Source: Quisquiliibacterium transsilvanicum (GTDB lineage: Bacteria > Pseudomonadota > Gammaproteobacteria > Burkholderiales > Burkholderiaceae_E). From it: 64,000 bases of DNA. This document shows, piece after piece, positions 45,729-54,291 of the stretch. The position numbers and the translations under genes were made by a program. The first letter of the stretch is position 1; each line of letters opens with the position of its first letter. The notes beneath the pieces are model-generated. The model ran no database searches. It was not told the DNA's origin and saw only the letters and a list, made by a program, of their open reading frames with translations. Location of the stretch: the NCBI RefSeq assembly GCF_014202215.1, contig NZ_JACHGB010000006.1, positions 354,826-418,825 of the forward strand, read 5' to 3'.

Positions 45729-46346
45729 TCAGCGCCGCTCCAGCGCCACGGCCAGTTCCGCCATCCCGGCCGGGTGCTCGACCCGCGCGTAGGGGGGCTT
45801 GGGCCAGCGCCAGAACGCCTCCGGCAGCAGCGCCCGCATCGCGTGGATGTCACAGTGGTAGGGCGGCCCCTGGATGAAGCCCTCGGCGGCGCCGGGACGC
45901 AGCATCTGCACGAACAGCGCGAACAGCCGCCCGCCAGGCTTCAGCCAGGAATGCAGCTGCCGGCCGTAGCGGACCCAGTGGTCCGGGTGCAGCGCGCACA
46001 GGCAGGTCTGCTCGTAGACCGCATCGAAGGGCGCCGACGGCTCCCATTCGAGCGCGTCCGCGCAGACGACGCTTGCTGCAGCGCCGGCCGGGCCCAGCGC
46101 GGCCAGGCGCTCCCGGGTGCGCTCCACCGCGGCGGGCGCGTAGTCGAGCCCGACCACGTCGAAGCCCAGCCGGGCGAGCTCCGCAACTTCGTGACCCGAA
46201 CCGCAGCCCGGCACCAGGATGCGGCAGCGCGCGAGCACGCCCGCCGCAACCCAGTCGGCCAGCTGCGGGTTGGGAGCCCCGCGGTCCCACGGCGTCTGCC
46301 CGGCCTGGAAGCGCTCCTGCCAGAAATCGACGCCGGGGCCGGCCAT
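45729..46346 (-). CDS. Thiopurine S-methyltransferase family SAM methyltransferase
   Basis: The 205-residue protein starts like TPMT relatives (GVDFWQERFQAGQTPWDRGA) and has SAM motif I ILVPGCGSGHEVAELARLGF and an acidic motif II near VVGLDYAP. FDAVYEQTCLCALHPDHWVR is diagnostic of this family. Bacterial members methylate selenium, tellurium or thiol compounds; the substrate here is unknown. ATG 46346 lies four bases after the stop of the hydroxyacyl-CoA dehydrogenase gene. Confidence 0.88.
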   Translation of the reverse strand: MAGPGVDFWQERFQAGQTPWDRGAPNPQLADWVAAGVLARCRILVPGCGSGHEVAELARLGFDVVGLDYAPAAVERTRERLAALGPAGAAASVVCADALEWEPSAPFDAVYEQTCLCALHPDHWVRYGRQLHSWLKPGGRLFALFVQMLRPGAAEGFIQGPPYHCDIHAMRALLPEAFWRWPKPPYARVEHPAGMAELAVALERR

Positions 46347-46350
46347 CTCG

Positions 46351-47205
46351 CTACTTCGCGTACGAGTAGAAACCGCGGCCGCTCTTGCGGCCATACATCC
46401 CGGCGTCCACCATCTCCTGCAGCAGCGTCGCGGGCCGGTACTTGGGGTCGTTGAAGGTGGTGTAGAGCACGTTCATCACGGCCAGCAGCGTGTCCAGGCC
46501 GACCATGTCGCACAGCGCGAGCGGGCCGATCGGGTGATTGCAGCCGAGCTTCATTCCCGCGTCGATCTCCTCGGCGGAGGCGATGCCCTCCTGCAGCGTG
46601 AAGATCGCCTCGTTCAGCATCGGGCAAAGGATGCGGTTGACCGCGAAGCCGGCGCTGTTCTTCACGCCGATGGCGGTCTTGCCCAGGCTGCGGGCCAGTT
46701 CAGCAACCTCCTGCGCGGTCGCCTCCGAGGTCTGCAGGCCGCTGATCACCTCGACCAGCGCCATCACCGGCACCGGGTTGAAGAAGTGCATCCCGACGAA
46801 GCGCTCCGGACGGCTGGTGGCCGCGGCCAGCCGGGTGATGGAGATCGACGAGGTGTTGGTGGCGATGATCGCGCCGGGCCGCAGGATGCGGTCGAGGCCC
46901 TGCAGGATCTTGACCTTGAGCGTCTCGTTCTCGGTGGCAGCCTCGATCACCAGGTCGGCGTCGGCGAGGTCCTCGGCCCTGGTGGTGGTGCGGATGCGCG
47001 CCACCAGCGCGGCCTGCTCGGCCTCCGTCATCGTGCCCTTGCGAACGCCGCGCTCCAGCGAGGCGTTGATGGTCTTGATGCCGCGCTCCAGCGCCGCCTC
47101 GGCGACGTCCTGCATGATGGTCTGGTAGCCGGCAGCCGCGCAGACCTGCGCGATGCCGTTGCCCATGATCCCGGCACCGATGATGCCGATCGTCTGAATG
47201 GCCAT
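46351..47205 (-). CDS. 3-hydroxybutyryl-CoA dehydrogenase
   Basis: This NAD(P)-dependent enzyme interconverts 3-hydroxyacyl-CoA and 3-oxoacyl-CoA. The 284-residue length is that of the stand-alone enzyme. The Rossmann motif IGIIGAGIMGNGIAQ starts at residue 5, the catalytic Ser/His segment NTSSISITRLAAATSRPERF and GMHFFNPVPVMALVEVI follow, and the C-terminal domain ends in KYRPATLLQEMVDAGMYGRK. It could serve butanoate, PHB or phenylacetate breakdown. Confidence 0.93.
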   Translation of the reverse strand: MAIQTIGIIGAGIMGNGIAQVCAAAGYQTIMQDVAEAALERGIKTINASLERGVRKGTMTEAEQAALVARIRTTTRAEDLADADLVIEAATENETLKVKILQGLDRILRPGAIIATNTSSISITRLAAATSRPERFVGMHFFNPVPVMALVEVISGLQTSEATAQEVAELARSLGKTAIGVKNSAGFAVNRILCPMLNEAIFTLQEGIASAEEIDAGMKLGCNHPIGPLALCDMVGLDTLLAVMNVLYTTFNDPKYRPATLLQEMVDAGMYGRKSGRGFYSYAK

Positions 47206-47324
47206 GTCGATCCTCTCGATTCGAAGACCGCTAGGATACGACAGCGGGGCGGCGGCGGCGGACCAGCCGCGCAGGCCCGCTCAGGCCCGCTCAGCCGCGC
47301 CGCAAGCGATCCCTCCGCCCGCGT

Positions 47325-48110
47325 TCAGTCGCCGACCAGTTCCCGGTAGGCGTGCCAGGTGGCGTGCCCCACCAGCGGCGCGGTGAGCACCAGCAGGCCG
47401 AACCAGAGCAACAGGCTCGAGCCGATCAGCAGCACGATCAGGGCCGCCCAGAGGTAGACCGGCCCGGGGTTGGCGAATAGCACGCGAACGCTGGTGAAGA
47501 TCGCCACCATGGTGTCGGTGCGCCGGTCGAGCATCAGGGGAATGGACACCACCGAGATCGAGAACACCAGGGTGGCGAACACGAAGCCCACGCCGCCCCA
47601 GACCAGCAGGAACTCCAGGTTCTGCAGCGAAGCGATCTGCGCGACCACGCCCTTGAGCGTAGGGAAATCGGTGGTCGAGAACAGCGCGAAGAGCACGACC
47701 GACACCCGCGCCCAGACGATCATCGCGAAAGTGAGGATGGCGGCGAAGAAGGCGACGCCGCCCAGGTTGCGCCGCCAGCAGGTCAGGCTGGCGGGCAGGC
47801 TCACCGGCTCGGCCCGGGCGCGCTGGCGCGACAGCTCGTAGATGCCGGTGCAGACGAAGGGCCCGACCAGGAAGAAGCCGGCCGTCAGGCCCATGGTGAG
47901 CTGCCAGCGCGTGGCGTAGACCAGCGCGATGGCGCTGCCCATCAGGGCGAACACCAGCCCGTAGAACGCGCCGCGAAAGCCGGTCGCGCGGAAGTCGTCC
48001 CAGCCGCGCGCCAGCCAGCGCAGCGGCGCCGAGAATTCCACCGTCCGCACCGACGGCGCACGCGCGATCGCGTCGTCGTCGATGACGTCGGGCTGCCCTG
48101 CCTTGCCCAT
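47325..48110 (-). CDS. DUF2189 integral membrane protein
   Basis: The 261-residue protein has about six membrane helices and the family N terminus ([18 protein letters not shown]) and centre ([20 protein letters not shown]). The function is unknown; relatives sit next to cytochrome oxidase or metabolic genes. ATG 48110 gives a short hydrophilic leader before the first helix. It is divergent from icmF. Confidence 0.8.
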   Translation of the reverse strand: MGKAGQPDVIDDDAIARAPSVRTVEFSAPLRWLARGWDDFRATGFRGAFYGLVFALMGSAIALVYATRWQLTMGLTAGFFLVGPFVCTGIYELSRQRARAEPVSLPASLTCWRRNLGGVAFFAAILTFAMIVWARVSVVLFALFSTTDFPTLKGVVAQIASLQNLEFLLVWGGVGFVFATLVFSISVVSIPLMLDRRTDTMVAIFTSVRVLFANPGPVYLWAALIVLLIGSSLLLWFGLLVLTAPLVGHATWHAYRELVGD

Positions 48111-48218
48111 GTCAGTCCTCCTGTGCGGGGCGCCCGGCCGGGCACCGCCTGGACGGATCTTGCGTCCGCCTGCCATGCCGGAAATCCTACACGGCAATCG
48201 CAAGTCCGGTCAGCAGGT

Positions 48219-48247
48219 TTGACGTTGACGTTAACGTCATTTATGTT
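48219..48247 (+). promoter_or_regulatory. Probable icmF promoter with LiuR-type operator in the spacer
   Basis: TTGACG (48219-48224), a 17-base spacer and TATGTT (48242-48247) make a sigma-70-like promoter 128 bases before icmF. The spacer contains TTGACGTTAACGTCAT (48225-48240), which differs from the palindrome upstream of liuR at only two of 16 positions. A dyad centred between -35 and -10 is the classic layout for a MerR-family regulator. Confidence 0.65.
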
Positions 48248-48374
48248 CCACAAGCTGTGCAACCGCAGGCTTTGCCGGCGCCCGCGCGCGCCGCCATACT
48301 GCTGCAGACAAGCCCGAACAGAAGACCCCCGCGGCCGCGCCGACGCGCGCCGCGCACCTTGCAGGACTCCGACC

Positions 48375-51300
48375 ATGACCGACCTCTCCGACCAGCAGCG
48401 GCTCGCGGGCCATCGCATGAAGAACAAGGTGCGCTTCGTCACCGCCGCCTCGCTCTTCGACGGCCACGACGCCTCGATCAACATCATGCGCCGCATCCTC
48501 CAGGCGCAGGGCTGCGAGGTGATCCATCTCGGTCACAACCGGTCGGTGCAGGAGATCGTCGACTGCGCGCTGCAGGAAGATGCACACGGCATCGCCATCT
48601 CCTCCTACCAGGGCGGCCACGTCGAGTTCTTCAAGTACATGATCGACCTGCTGCGCGAGGCCGGCGCTGGCCACATCAAGGTCTTCGGCGGCGGCGGGGG
48701 CGTGATCGTCCCGGCCGAGATCCAGGACCTGCATTCCTACGGGGTCGAGCGCATCTACAGCCCCGAGGACGGGCAGCGCATGGGCCTGCAGGGAATGATC
48801 GTCGACATGGTGCGCCGCTGCGACATCGACCTCGCGCAGTACGCGCCCAAGACCGTCGACGAGATCGCCGGATCGCGCCGCGCGCTGGCGCAGGCGATCA
48901 CCGCGCTGGAGATCGGCCGTGCCGACCCCGCGCTGCGCGCCGAGATCCACAAGCGCGCCGACACCGTCACTACGCCGACGCTGGGCATCACCGGCACCGG
49001 CGGCGCGGGCAAGAGCTCGCTCACCGACGAGCTGGTGCGCCGCTTCAGGCTCGACCACGACGACGCGCTGAAGCTCGCGATCATCTCGGTGGACCCCACC
49101 CGCCGCAAGTCCGGCGGCGCGCTGCTGGGCGACCGGATCCGGATGAACGCGATCAACCATCCGAACGTGTTCATGCGCTCGCTGGCCACCCGCGACGCCG
49201 GCAGCGAGATCAGCAAGGCGCTGCCCGACGTGATCGCCGCCTGCAAGGTGGCAGGCTTCGACCTGATCATCGTCGAAACTTCGGGCATCGGCCAGGGCGA
49301 CGCGGCGATCGTGCCGCTGGTGGACACCACGCTGTACGTGATGACGCCGGAGTTCGGCGCGGCGAGCCAGCTCGAGAAGATCGACATGCTCGACTTCGCC
49401 GACTTCGTCGCGATCAACAAGTTCGACCGCAAGGGCGCCGCCGATGCGCTGCGCGACGTCTCCAAGCAGTACCAGCGCAACCGCGAGCGGTTCGACCAGC
49501 GCCCCGACCAGATGCCGGTCTACGGCACCCAGGCATCGCGCTTCAACGACGACGGCGTCACCGCGCTCTACCAGGGCATGCTGCCCAGGCTGGCCGAGCT
49601 GGGCCTGCGCGTCGACCCCGCGAAGGGCCGGCTGCCCAGGATCGAGGCCCGCCACTCGTCGAGCCAGGTGGTGATCGTTCCGTCGGCGCGCGTGCGCTAC
49701 CTCGCCGACATCTCCACCACGGTGCGCGGCTACAAGGAACGCGCCCGGGCGGCGAGCCGGCTGGCCCGCGAGGCACAGCAGCTGCGCGAGTCGCGCCGGA
49801 TGCTGGCCGAGGCGAAGACCGGCGGCGACGCGCTCGAGGCGCTCGAGTCGCAGGCCGCGCTGCGCGAGGAGCGCATCGACCCGCATTCGCGCAAGCTGCT
49901 GGCGATGTGGCCCGACATGGTCAAGGCCTATTCGGGCGACGAGTACGTGGTCAAGATCCGCGACAAGGAGATCCGCACCGAGCTGACCCGCCTCTCGCTG
50001 TCGGGCACCAAGATCCGCAAGGTGGCGCTGCCTACGTACGAGGACCACGGCGAGCTGCTCAAGTGGCTGCTGCTGGAGAACGTGCCGGGCAGCTTTCCCT
50101 ATACCGCGGGCGTGTTCGCCTTCAAGCGCGAGGGCGAGGATCCCACCCGGATGTTCGCCGGCGAGGGCGACCCCTTCCGCACCAACCGGCGCTTCAAGCT
50201 GCTCTCCGAGGGCATGCCGGCCAAGCGGCTGTCCACCGCCTTCGACTCGGTGACGCTCTACGGTCACGACCCCGACCTGCGCCCCGACATCTACGGCAAG
50301 GTGGGCAACTCGGGCGTGAGCATCGCCACGCTCGACGACATGAAAGTGCTGTACTCGGGCTTCGACCTCTGCGACCCGGCCACCTCGGTGTCGATGACGA
50401 TCAACGGCCCGGCGCCGAGCATCCTCGCGATGTTCATGAACACCGCGATCGACCAGCAGGTCGACAAGTTCCGCGAGCAGAATGGCCGCGAGCCCACCGA
50501 CGACGAGATCGAGAAGATCCGCGCCTGGACCGTGTCCACGGTGCGCGGCACGGTGCAGGCCGACATCCTCAAGGAGGACCAGGGCCAGAACACCTGCATC
50601 TTCTCGACCGAATTCAGCCTGAAGGTGATGGGCGACATCGCCGAGTACTTCGTGCACCACGACGTGCGCAACTTCTACTCGGTGAGCATCAGCGGCTACC
50701 ACATCGCCGAGGCCGGCGCGAACCCGATCAGCCAGCTCGCGTTCACGCTGTCCAACGGCTTCACCTTCGTGGAGGCCTACCTCGCGCGCGGCATGCACAT
50801 CGACGACTTCGCGCCCAACCTGTCGTTCTTCTTCTCCAACGGCATGGACCCGGAATACACGGTGATGGGCCGCGTGGCGCGCCGCATCTGGGCGGTGGCG
50901 ATGAAGGAGCGCTACGGCGCGAACGAGCGCAGCCAGAAGCTCAAGTACCACTGCCAGACCTCCGGGCGCTCGCTGCACGCGCAGGAGATCGACTTCAACG
51001 ACATCCGCACCACGCTGCAGGCGCTGATCGCCACCTACGACAACGCCAACAGCCTGCACACCAACGCGTACGACGAGGCGATCACCACGCCCACCGAGAA
51101 CTCGGTGCGACGCGCGATGGCGATCCAGCTGATCATCAACCGCGAGTGGGGCCTGGCCAAGAACGAGAACCCGAGCCAGGGCGCGTTCATCATCGACGAG
51201 CTCACCGAGCTGGTCGAGGAGGCGGTGCTGACGGAGTTCGAGCGGATCGCCGAGCGCGGCGGCGTGCTGGGCGCGATGGAGACCGGCTACCAGCGAGGCA

Positions 51301-51644
51301 AGATCCAGGACGAGAGCATGCATTACGAGATGCTCAAGCACACCGGCGAGTACCCGATCATCGGCGTGAACACCTTCCGCAACCCGCACGGCGACCAGAC
51401 CCCCGAAACGCTGGAGCTGGCCCGGTCCACCGACGAGGAGAAGCAGAACCAGCTCGCACGGCTGGCCGACTTCCATGCGCGCAACGCGGCCGCCACGCCG
51501 GCGATGCTCGCGCGGCTGCAGCAGACGGTGATCGAGAACGGCAACGTGTTCGCGGTGCTGATGGACGCGGTGCGGGTCTGCTCGCTGGGGCAGATCACGA
51601 AGGCGCTGTTCGAGGTGGGCGGCCAGTACCGCCGCAGCATGTAA
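48375..51644 (+). CDS. icmF: Fused isobutyryl-CoA mutase IcmF
   Basis: IcmF is an adenosylcobalamin radical enzyme that interconverts isobutyryl-CoA and butyryl-CoA (and, in some cases, isovaleryl-CoA and pivalyl-CoA). The 1089 residues contain, in order, a B12-binding domain ([20 protein letters not shown], with the axial His), a MeaI-type G-protein chaperone domain with Walker [10 protein letters not shown] (Lys213) and NKFDRKGA, and the mutase TIM barrel. By my alignment Phe581 ([10 protein letters not shown]) and Gln738 (QGQNTCIF) stand where methylmalonyl-CoA mutase has Tyr and Arg, which supports an isobutyryl-type substrate. It lies alone downstream of a LiuR-type site. Confidence 0.95.
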   Translation: MTDLSDQQRLAGHRMKNKVRFVTAASLFDGHDASINIMRRILQAQGCEVIHLGHNRSVQEIVDCALQEDAHGIAISSYQGGHVEFFKYMIDLLREAGAGHIKVFGGGGGVIVPAEIQDLHSYGVERIYSPEDGQRMGLQGMIVDMVRRCDIDLAQYAPKTVDEIAGSRRALAQAITALEIGRADPALRAEIHKRADTVTTPTLGITGTGGAGKSSLTDELVRRFRLDHDDALKLAIISVDPTRRKSGGALLGDRIRMNAINHPNVFMRSLATRDAGSEISKALPDVIAACKVAGFDLIIVETSGIGQGDAAIVPLVDTTLYVMTPEFGAASQLEKIDMLDFADFVAINKFDRKGAADALRDVSKQYQRNRERFDQRPDQMPVYGTQASRFNDDGVTALYQGMLPRLAELGLRVDPAKGRLPRIEARHSSSQVVIVPSARVRYLADISTTVRGYKERARAASRLAREAQQLRESRRMLAEAKTGGDALEALESQAALREERIDPHSRKLLAMWPDMVKAYSGDEYVVKIRDKEIRTELTRLSLSGTKIRKVALPTYEDHGELLKWLLLENVPGSFPYTAGVFAFKREGEDPTRMFAGEGDPFRTNRRFKLLSEGMPAKRLSTAFDSVTLYGHDPDLRPDIYGKVGNSGVSIATLDDMKVLYSGFDLCDPATSVSMTINGPAPSILAMFMNTAIDQQVDKFREQNGREPTDDEIEKIRAWTVSTVRGTVQADILKEDQGQNTCIFSTEFSLKVMGDIAEYFVHHDVRNFYSVSISGYHIAEAGANPISQLAFTLSNGFTFVEAYLARGMHIDDFAPNLSFFFSNGMDPEYTVMGRVARRIWAVAMKERYGANERSQKLKYHCQTSGRSLHAQEIDFNDIRTTLQALIATYDNANSLHTNAYDEAITTPTENSVRRAMAIQLIINREWGLAKNENPSQGAFIIDELTELVEEAVLTEFERIAERGGVLGAMETGYQRGKIQDESMHYEMLKHTGEYPIIGVNTFRNPHGDQTPETLELARSTDEEKQNQLARLADFHARNAAATPAMLARLQQTVIENGNVFAVLMDAVRVCSLGQITKALFEVGGQYRRSM

Positions 51645-51669
51645 GCCGCCGCGGCAGCCACCCGAGGCC

Positions 51670-52308
51670 ATGGACGTGAAGCGATCCGCCGCGCCGTCGG
51701 CACGGACCCGCGTGCGGCGGCTGCCGGCCCGCGCCCATTACGACGCGCAGGCGGTGCACGCGATCGTCGACGAGGCGCTGTCGTGCACCATCGCCTTCGA
51801 GTGGGAGGGATCGGCGCACGCGATCCCCACCGCGCACTGGCGCGAGGGGAACCACCTCTACGTCCACGGCGCGAAGGCCTCGCGGACGATGAAGGCGCTG
51901 CCCGAGGTCCAGGCCTGCGTGAGCATCAGCCTGATCGACGGGCTGGTGCTGGCGCGCAGCGCCTTCAACCACTCGATGAACTACCGGGCAGTGGTGGCCT
52001 ACGGCCGCTTCGAACGGGTGGACGACCCTGCCGCCAAGCTGCGCAGCCTGGAAGCCTTCATGGAGCGGATCGCTCCGGGCCGCTGGGCGCAGCTGCGGCC
52101 CGTCACCCGAAAGGAGCTCGACGCGACCACGGTGCTGCGGCTGGCGCTGGACGAAGCCTCGGCGAAGATCCGCGCCTGGGGCCCGAAGGACGACGCCGAG
52201 GACCTCGGCTGGCCGGTGTGGGCCGGGGTTCTGCCGCTGGAGATCGCGCGGCTGGCGCCGCGGACCGAGGCGGACAGCGCGGTGCAGGAAGCTCCGCAAG
52301 CGCCTTGA
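51670..52308 (+). CDS. Pyridoxamine 5'-phosphate oxidase-like FMN-binding protein
   Basis: The 212-residue product has the split-barrel flavin fold of the NimA/DUF-type group: CTIAFEWEGSAHAIPTAHWR, then HLYVHGAKASRTMKAL, with a terminal extension of about 40 residues. Relatives bind FMN or heme and reduce nitro or other electron-poor compounds, but no activity can be assigned. It lies 25 bases after icmF and may be co-transcribed with it. Confidence 0.85.
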   Translation: MDVKRSAAPSARTRVRRLPARAHYDAQAVHAIVDEALSCTIAFEWEGSAHAIPTAHWREGNHLYVHGAKASRTMKALPEVQACVSISLIDGLVLARSAFNHSMNYRAVVAYGRFERVDDPAAKLRSLEAFMERIAPGRWAQLRPVTRKELDATTVLRLALDEASAKIRAWGPKDDAEDLGWPVWAGVLPLEIARLAPRTEADSAVQEAPQAP

Positions 52309-52464
52309 ACCTCCGGATCCTCGCGGGCCGCCGGCCATGGGAACGAGGTCATCGCGGCAGCGAGGCGGCAGCAGGTCACGCCCCGGTCACGGTGGCTCCG
52401 ATAGACTGACGATCTTCCGCAATCGCCTGCCCGGCGCGAGTCCGCACGGACCGCGCAGCCCGAC

Positions 52465-54291
52465 TTGACGCCGACCCTCCGCGGCCTCGCTGCGCTCGCC
52501 TTCGCATTCGCCGCGCACGCTGCGGCGGCCCCGGATGCCGTCGAGATCTTCGAGAGCGCCAGCCCCTCTGTCGCGGTCCTGGAAGCGCTCGATCTGCAGG
52601 GGCGCAGGCTCGGCGCTGCCACCGCGGTCTCGCTGGGCGATGGCCGCTTCGTGAGCGCCTGCGCCAGCCTCGACGGCAGCGATGCGCTCAGGCTTGGCGT
52701 CGGCGGCAAGGAAGGAGCGGCGCAGGTGGTGGCCCGGGACGCGCAGCGCAATCTCTGCCTGCTGGAATCGGCAGCCCTGCGCGGGACCGCCGGCCTGCCG
52801 ATGGCGCCGGCCGGCGCCGCGCCACCCCGCGCAGGCGATCGCGTCCACGCGATCTCGAACGCACTGGGCCTGGGCCTCGGGATCTCCGAAGGGATCGTCT
52901 CCGGCATCCGCGAGCGCGGGGATCTGAAACTGCTGCAGTTCACCGCGCCGATCTCGCCCGGGGCCGAGGGCGGCGCGCTCGTCGATTCACGCGGCCGCCT
53001 GGTCGGCATCATCGACTATCGGCTGCGCGCGGGACAGAACCTCAATTTCGCAGTGAGTTCGGAGGCTATCGCGCAGATCGAAGCGCGCAGCGAACGGGAC
53101 GCCCGCCTGCAGGAACTGCGCGACCAGGCCCCCCGCCTGCTGCGCGCCGGCGACGCCCAGGCCCTGGCCACCCTGGCCGGCAAGTGGACGCAACTGCGCC
53201 CCGATGACGCCGCCGGTTGGGGCTGGTCGGCCATCGCCGCCTCCCTGCGCGACGATGCGCCCGCCGCGGCGCGTGCCTGGCGCGAGGCGCTCGCACGGAA
53301 TCCTGATTCCGCTGCCGCAAGCCTGGGCCTGGCGGGGGCGCAGCTGCGCCTTCAGCATCCGGCGGCGGCCCGGGACGTGCTGCAGCAGCTGCTGGCACGC
53401 CACGGCGAGGATGCCAACGCCTGGGCGCTGCTCGGGCGGGCGCTGCATGCCGAAGGGGACGGCGCGAGGGCCCGCGAGGCCTACGACAAGGCCCTGGCGC
53501 TCGACCCCTGGAACCTGGCTGCGCACGAGGGCGCCATCGGTCTGGCGCGCGAACGCGGCGATCACGCGACGGCGATCGACGGCTGGCGGCTGCTGGTCCG
53601 CCTGCAGCCGGACCGCGCGGCGCTGCGCTGGCGGCTGGTGGAGGCCCACCTGCTCGCAGCAGACCCGGCAGGCGCGTGGCGGGCGATCGCCGATGCCCCC
53701 GCTGCGATCATCGAGAGCGGCGACCTGCTTTTCTGGAAGGCGCTCGTCCTGGCCCGGCTGGATCGGCCGGCGCACGCTGTCGAGGCGATGCGCGAGAGCC
53801 TCGCGAAGGGGCCGTCGGATCCTTCGCTCGCATGGAGCGAACTGGGCCGGCTGCACCACCGGCTGCATCGCTTTCCAGAATCGATCGCGGCGCATCGGGA
53901 GGCGGTGCGGCTGGCGCCCGGCGCTGCAGAGCGCCGCTTCTGGCTCGCAGTGTCGCTCAAGGACGGCGGACACCTGGAAGAAGCGCTCGCGCTGGACCGC
54001 GAGCTGGTCGCCGAGCGGCCAGGGGACGCTGGCGCGTGGCGCCAGCTGGGCATGGCCAGCGCAGCGCTCACCCGGACCGAAGACAGCATCGCCGCGCTGG
54101 AGCGCTCTCTGTCCATCGAGCCGAAGCAGCCGCGCGCCTGGGCGCTGCTGATCGACCAGTATCACGCTGCGGGACGCCGCCAGGACGTGCTTCGCGCGCA
54201 TGGCCAGCTGCGTGCGCTGGACGCGGACGCAGCCGAGCGCAGCTATCGCGCGACCGTCGCGCCCTACCAGGACACGGAGGGCGGACGGTGA
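52465..54291 (+). CDS. Secreted protease-like (inactive triad) TPR protein
   Basis: The 608-residue protein starts with a secretion signal (LRGLAALAFAFAAHAAAA), followed by a trypsin-like S1C domain to about residue 205 and six to nine TPR-like helical repeats to the end (for example WALLGRALHAEGDGARAREA). In line with its downstream neighbour, all three catalytic residues are replaced: His by Ala67 (SACAS), Asp by Asn96 (RNLCLLE) and Ser by Glu168 (PGAEGGAL). It is therefore a predicted pseudoprotease with a protein-binding scaffold, probably periplasmic. A TTG at 52465 is the only usable start. It overlaps the active paralogue by four bases. Confidence 0.8.
   Translation: MTPTLRGLAALAFAFAAHAAAAPDAVEIFESASPSVAVLEALDLQGRRLGAATAVSLGDGRFVSACASLDGSDALRLGVGGKEGAAQVVARDAQRNLCLLESAALRGTAGLPMAPAGAAPPRAGDRVHAISNALGLGLGISEGIVSGIRERGDLKLLQFTAPISPGAEGGALVDSRGRLVGIIDYRLRAGQNLNFAVSSEAIAQIEARSERDARLQELRDQAPRLLRAGDAQALATLAGKWTQLRPDDAAGWGWSAIAASLRDDAPAAARAWREALARNPDSAAASLGLAGAQLRLQHPAAARDVLQQLLARHGEDANAWALLGRALHAEGDGARAREAYDKALALDPWNLAAHEGAIGLARERGDHATAIDGWRLLVRLQPDRAALRWRLVEAHLLAADPAGAWRAIADAPAAIIESGDLLFWKALVLARLDRPAHAVEAMRESLAKGPSDPSLAWSELGRLHHRLHRFPESIAAHREAVRLAPGAAERRFWLAVSLKDGGHLEEALALDRELVAERPGDAGAWRQLGMASAALTRTEDSIAALERSLSIEPKQPRAWALLIDQYHAAGRRQDVLRAHGQLRALDADAAERSYRATVAPYQDTEGGR

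Noticed and set aside
48399..48560. Apparent loss of the DxHxxG cobalamin motif in IcmF (DGHDAS)
   Set aside because: The final position is also not Gly in other IcmF proteins as I recall them; the axial His and surrounding segment are intact, so I do not treat it as inactivating.
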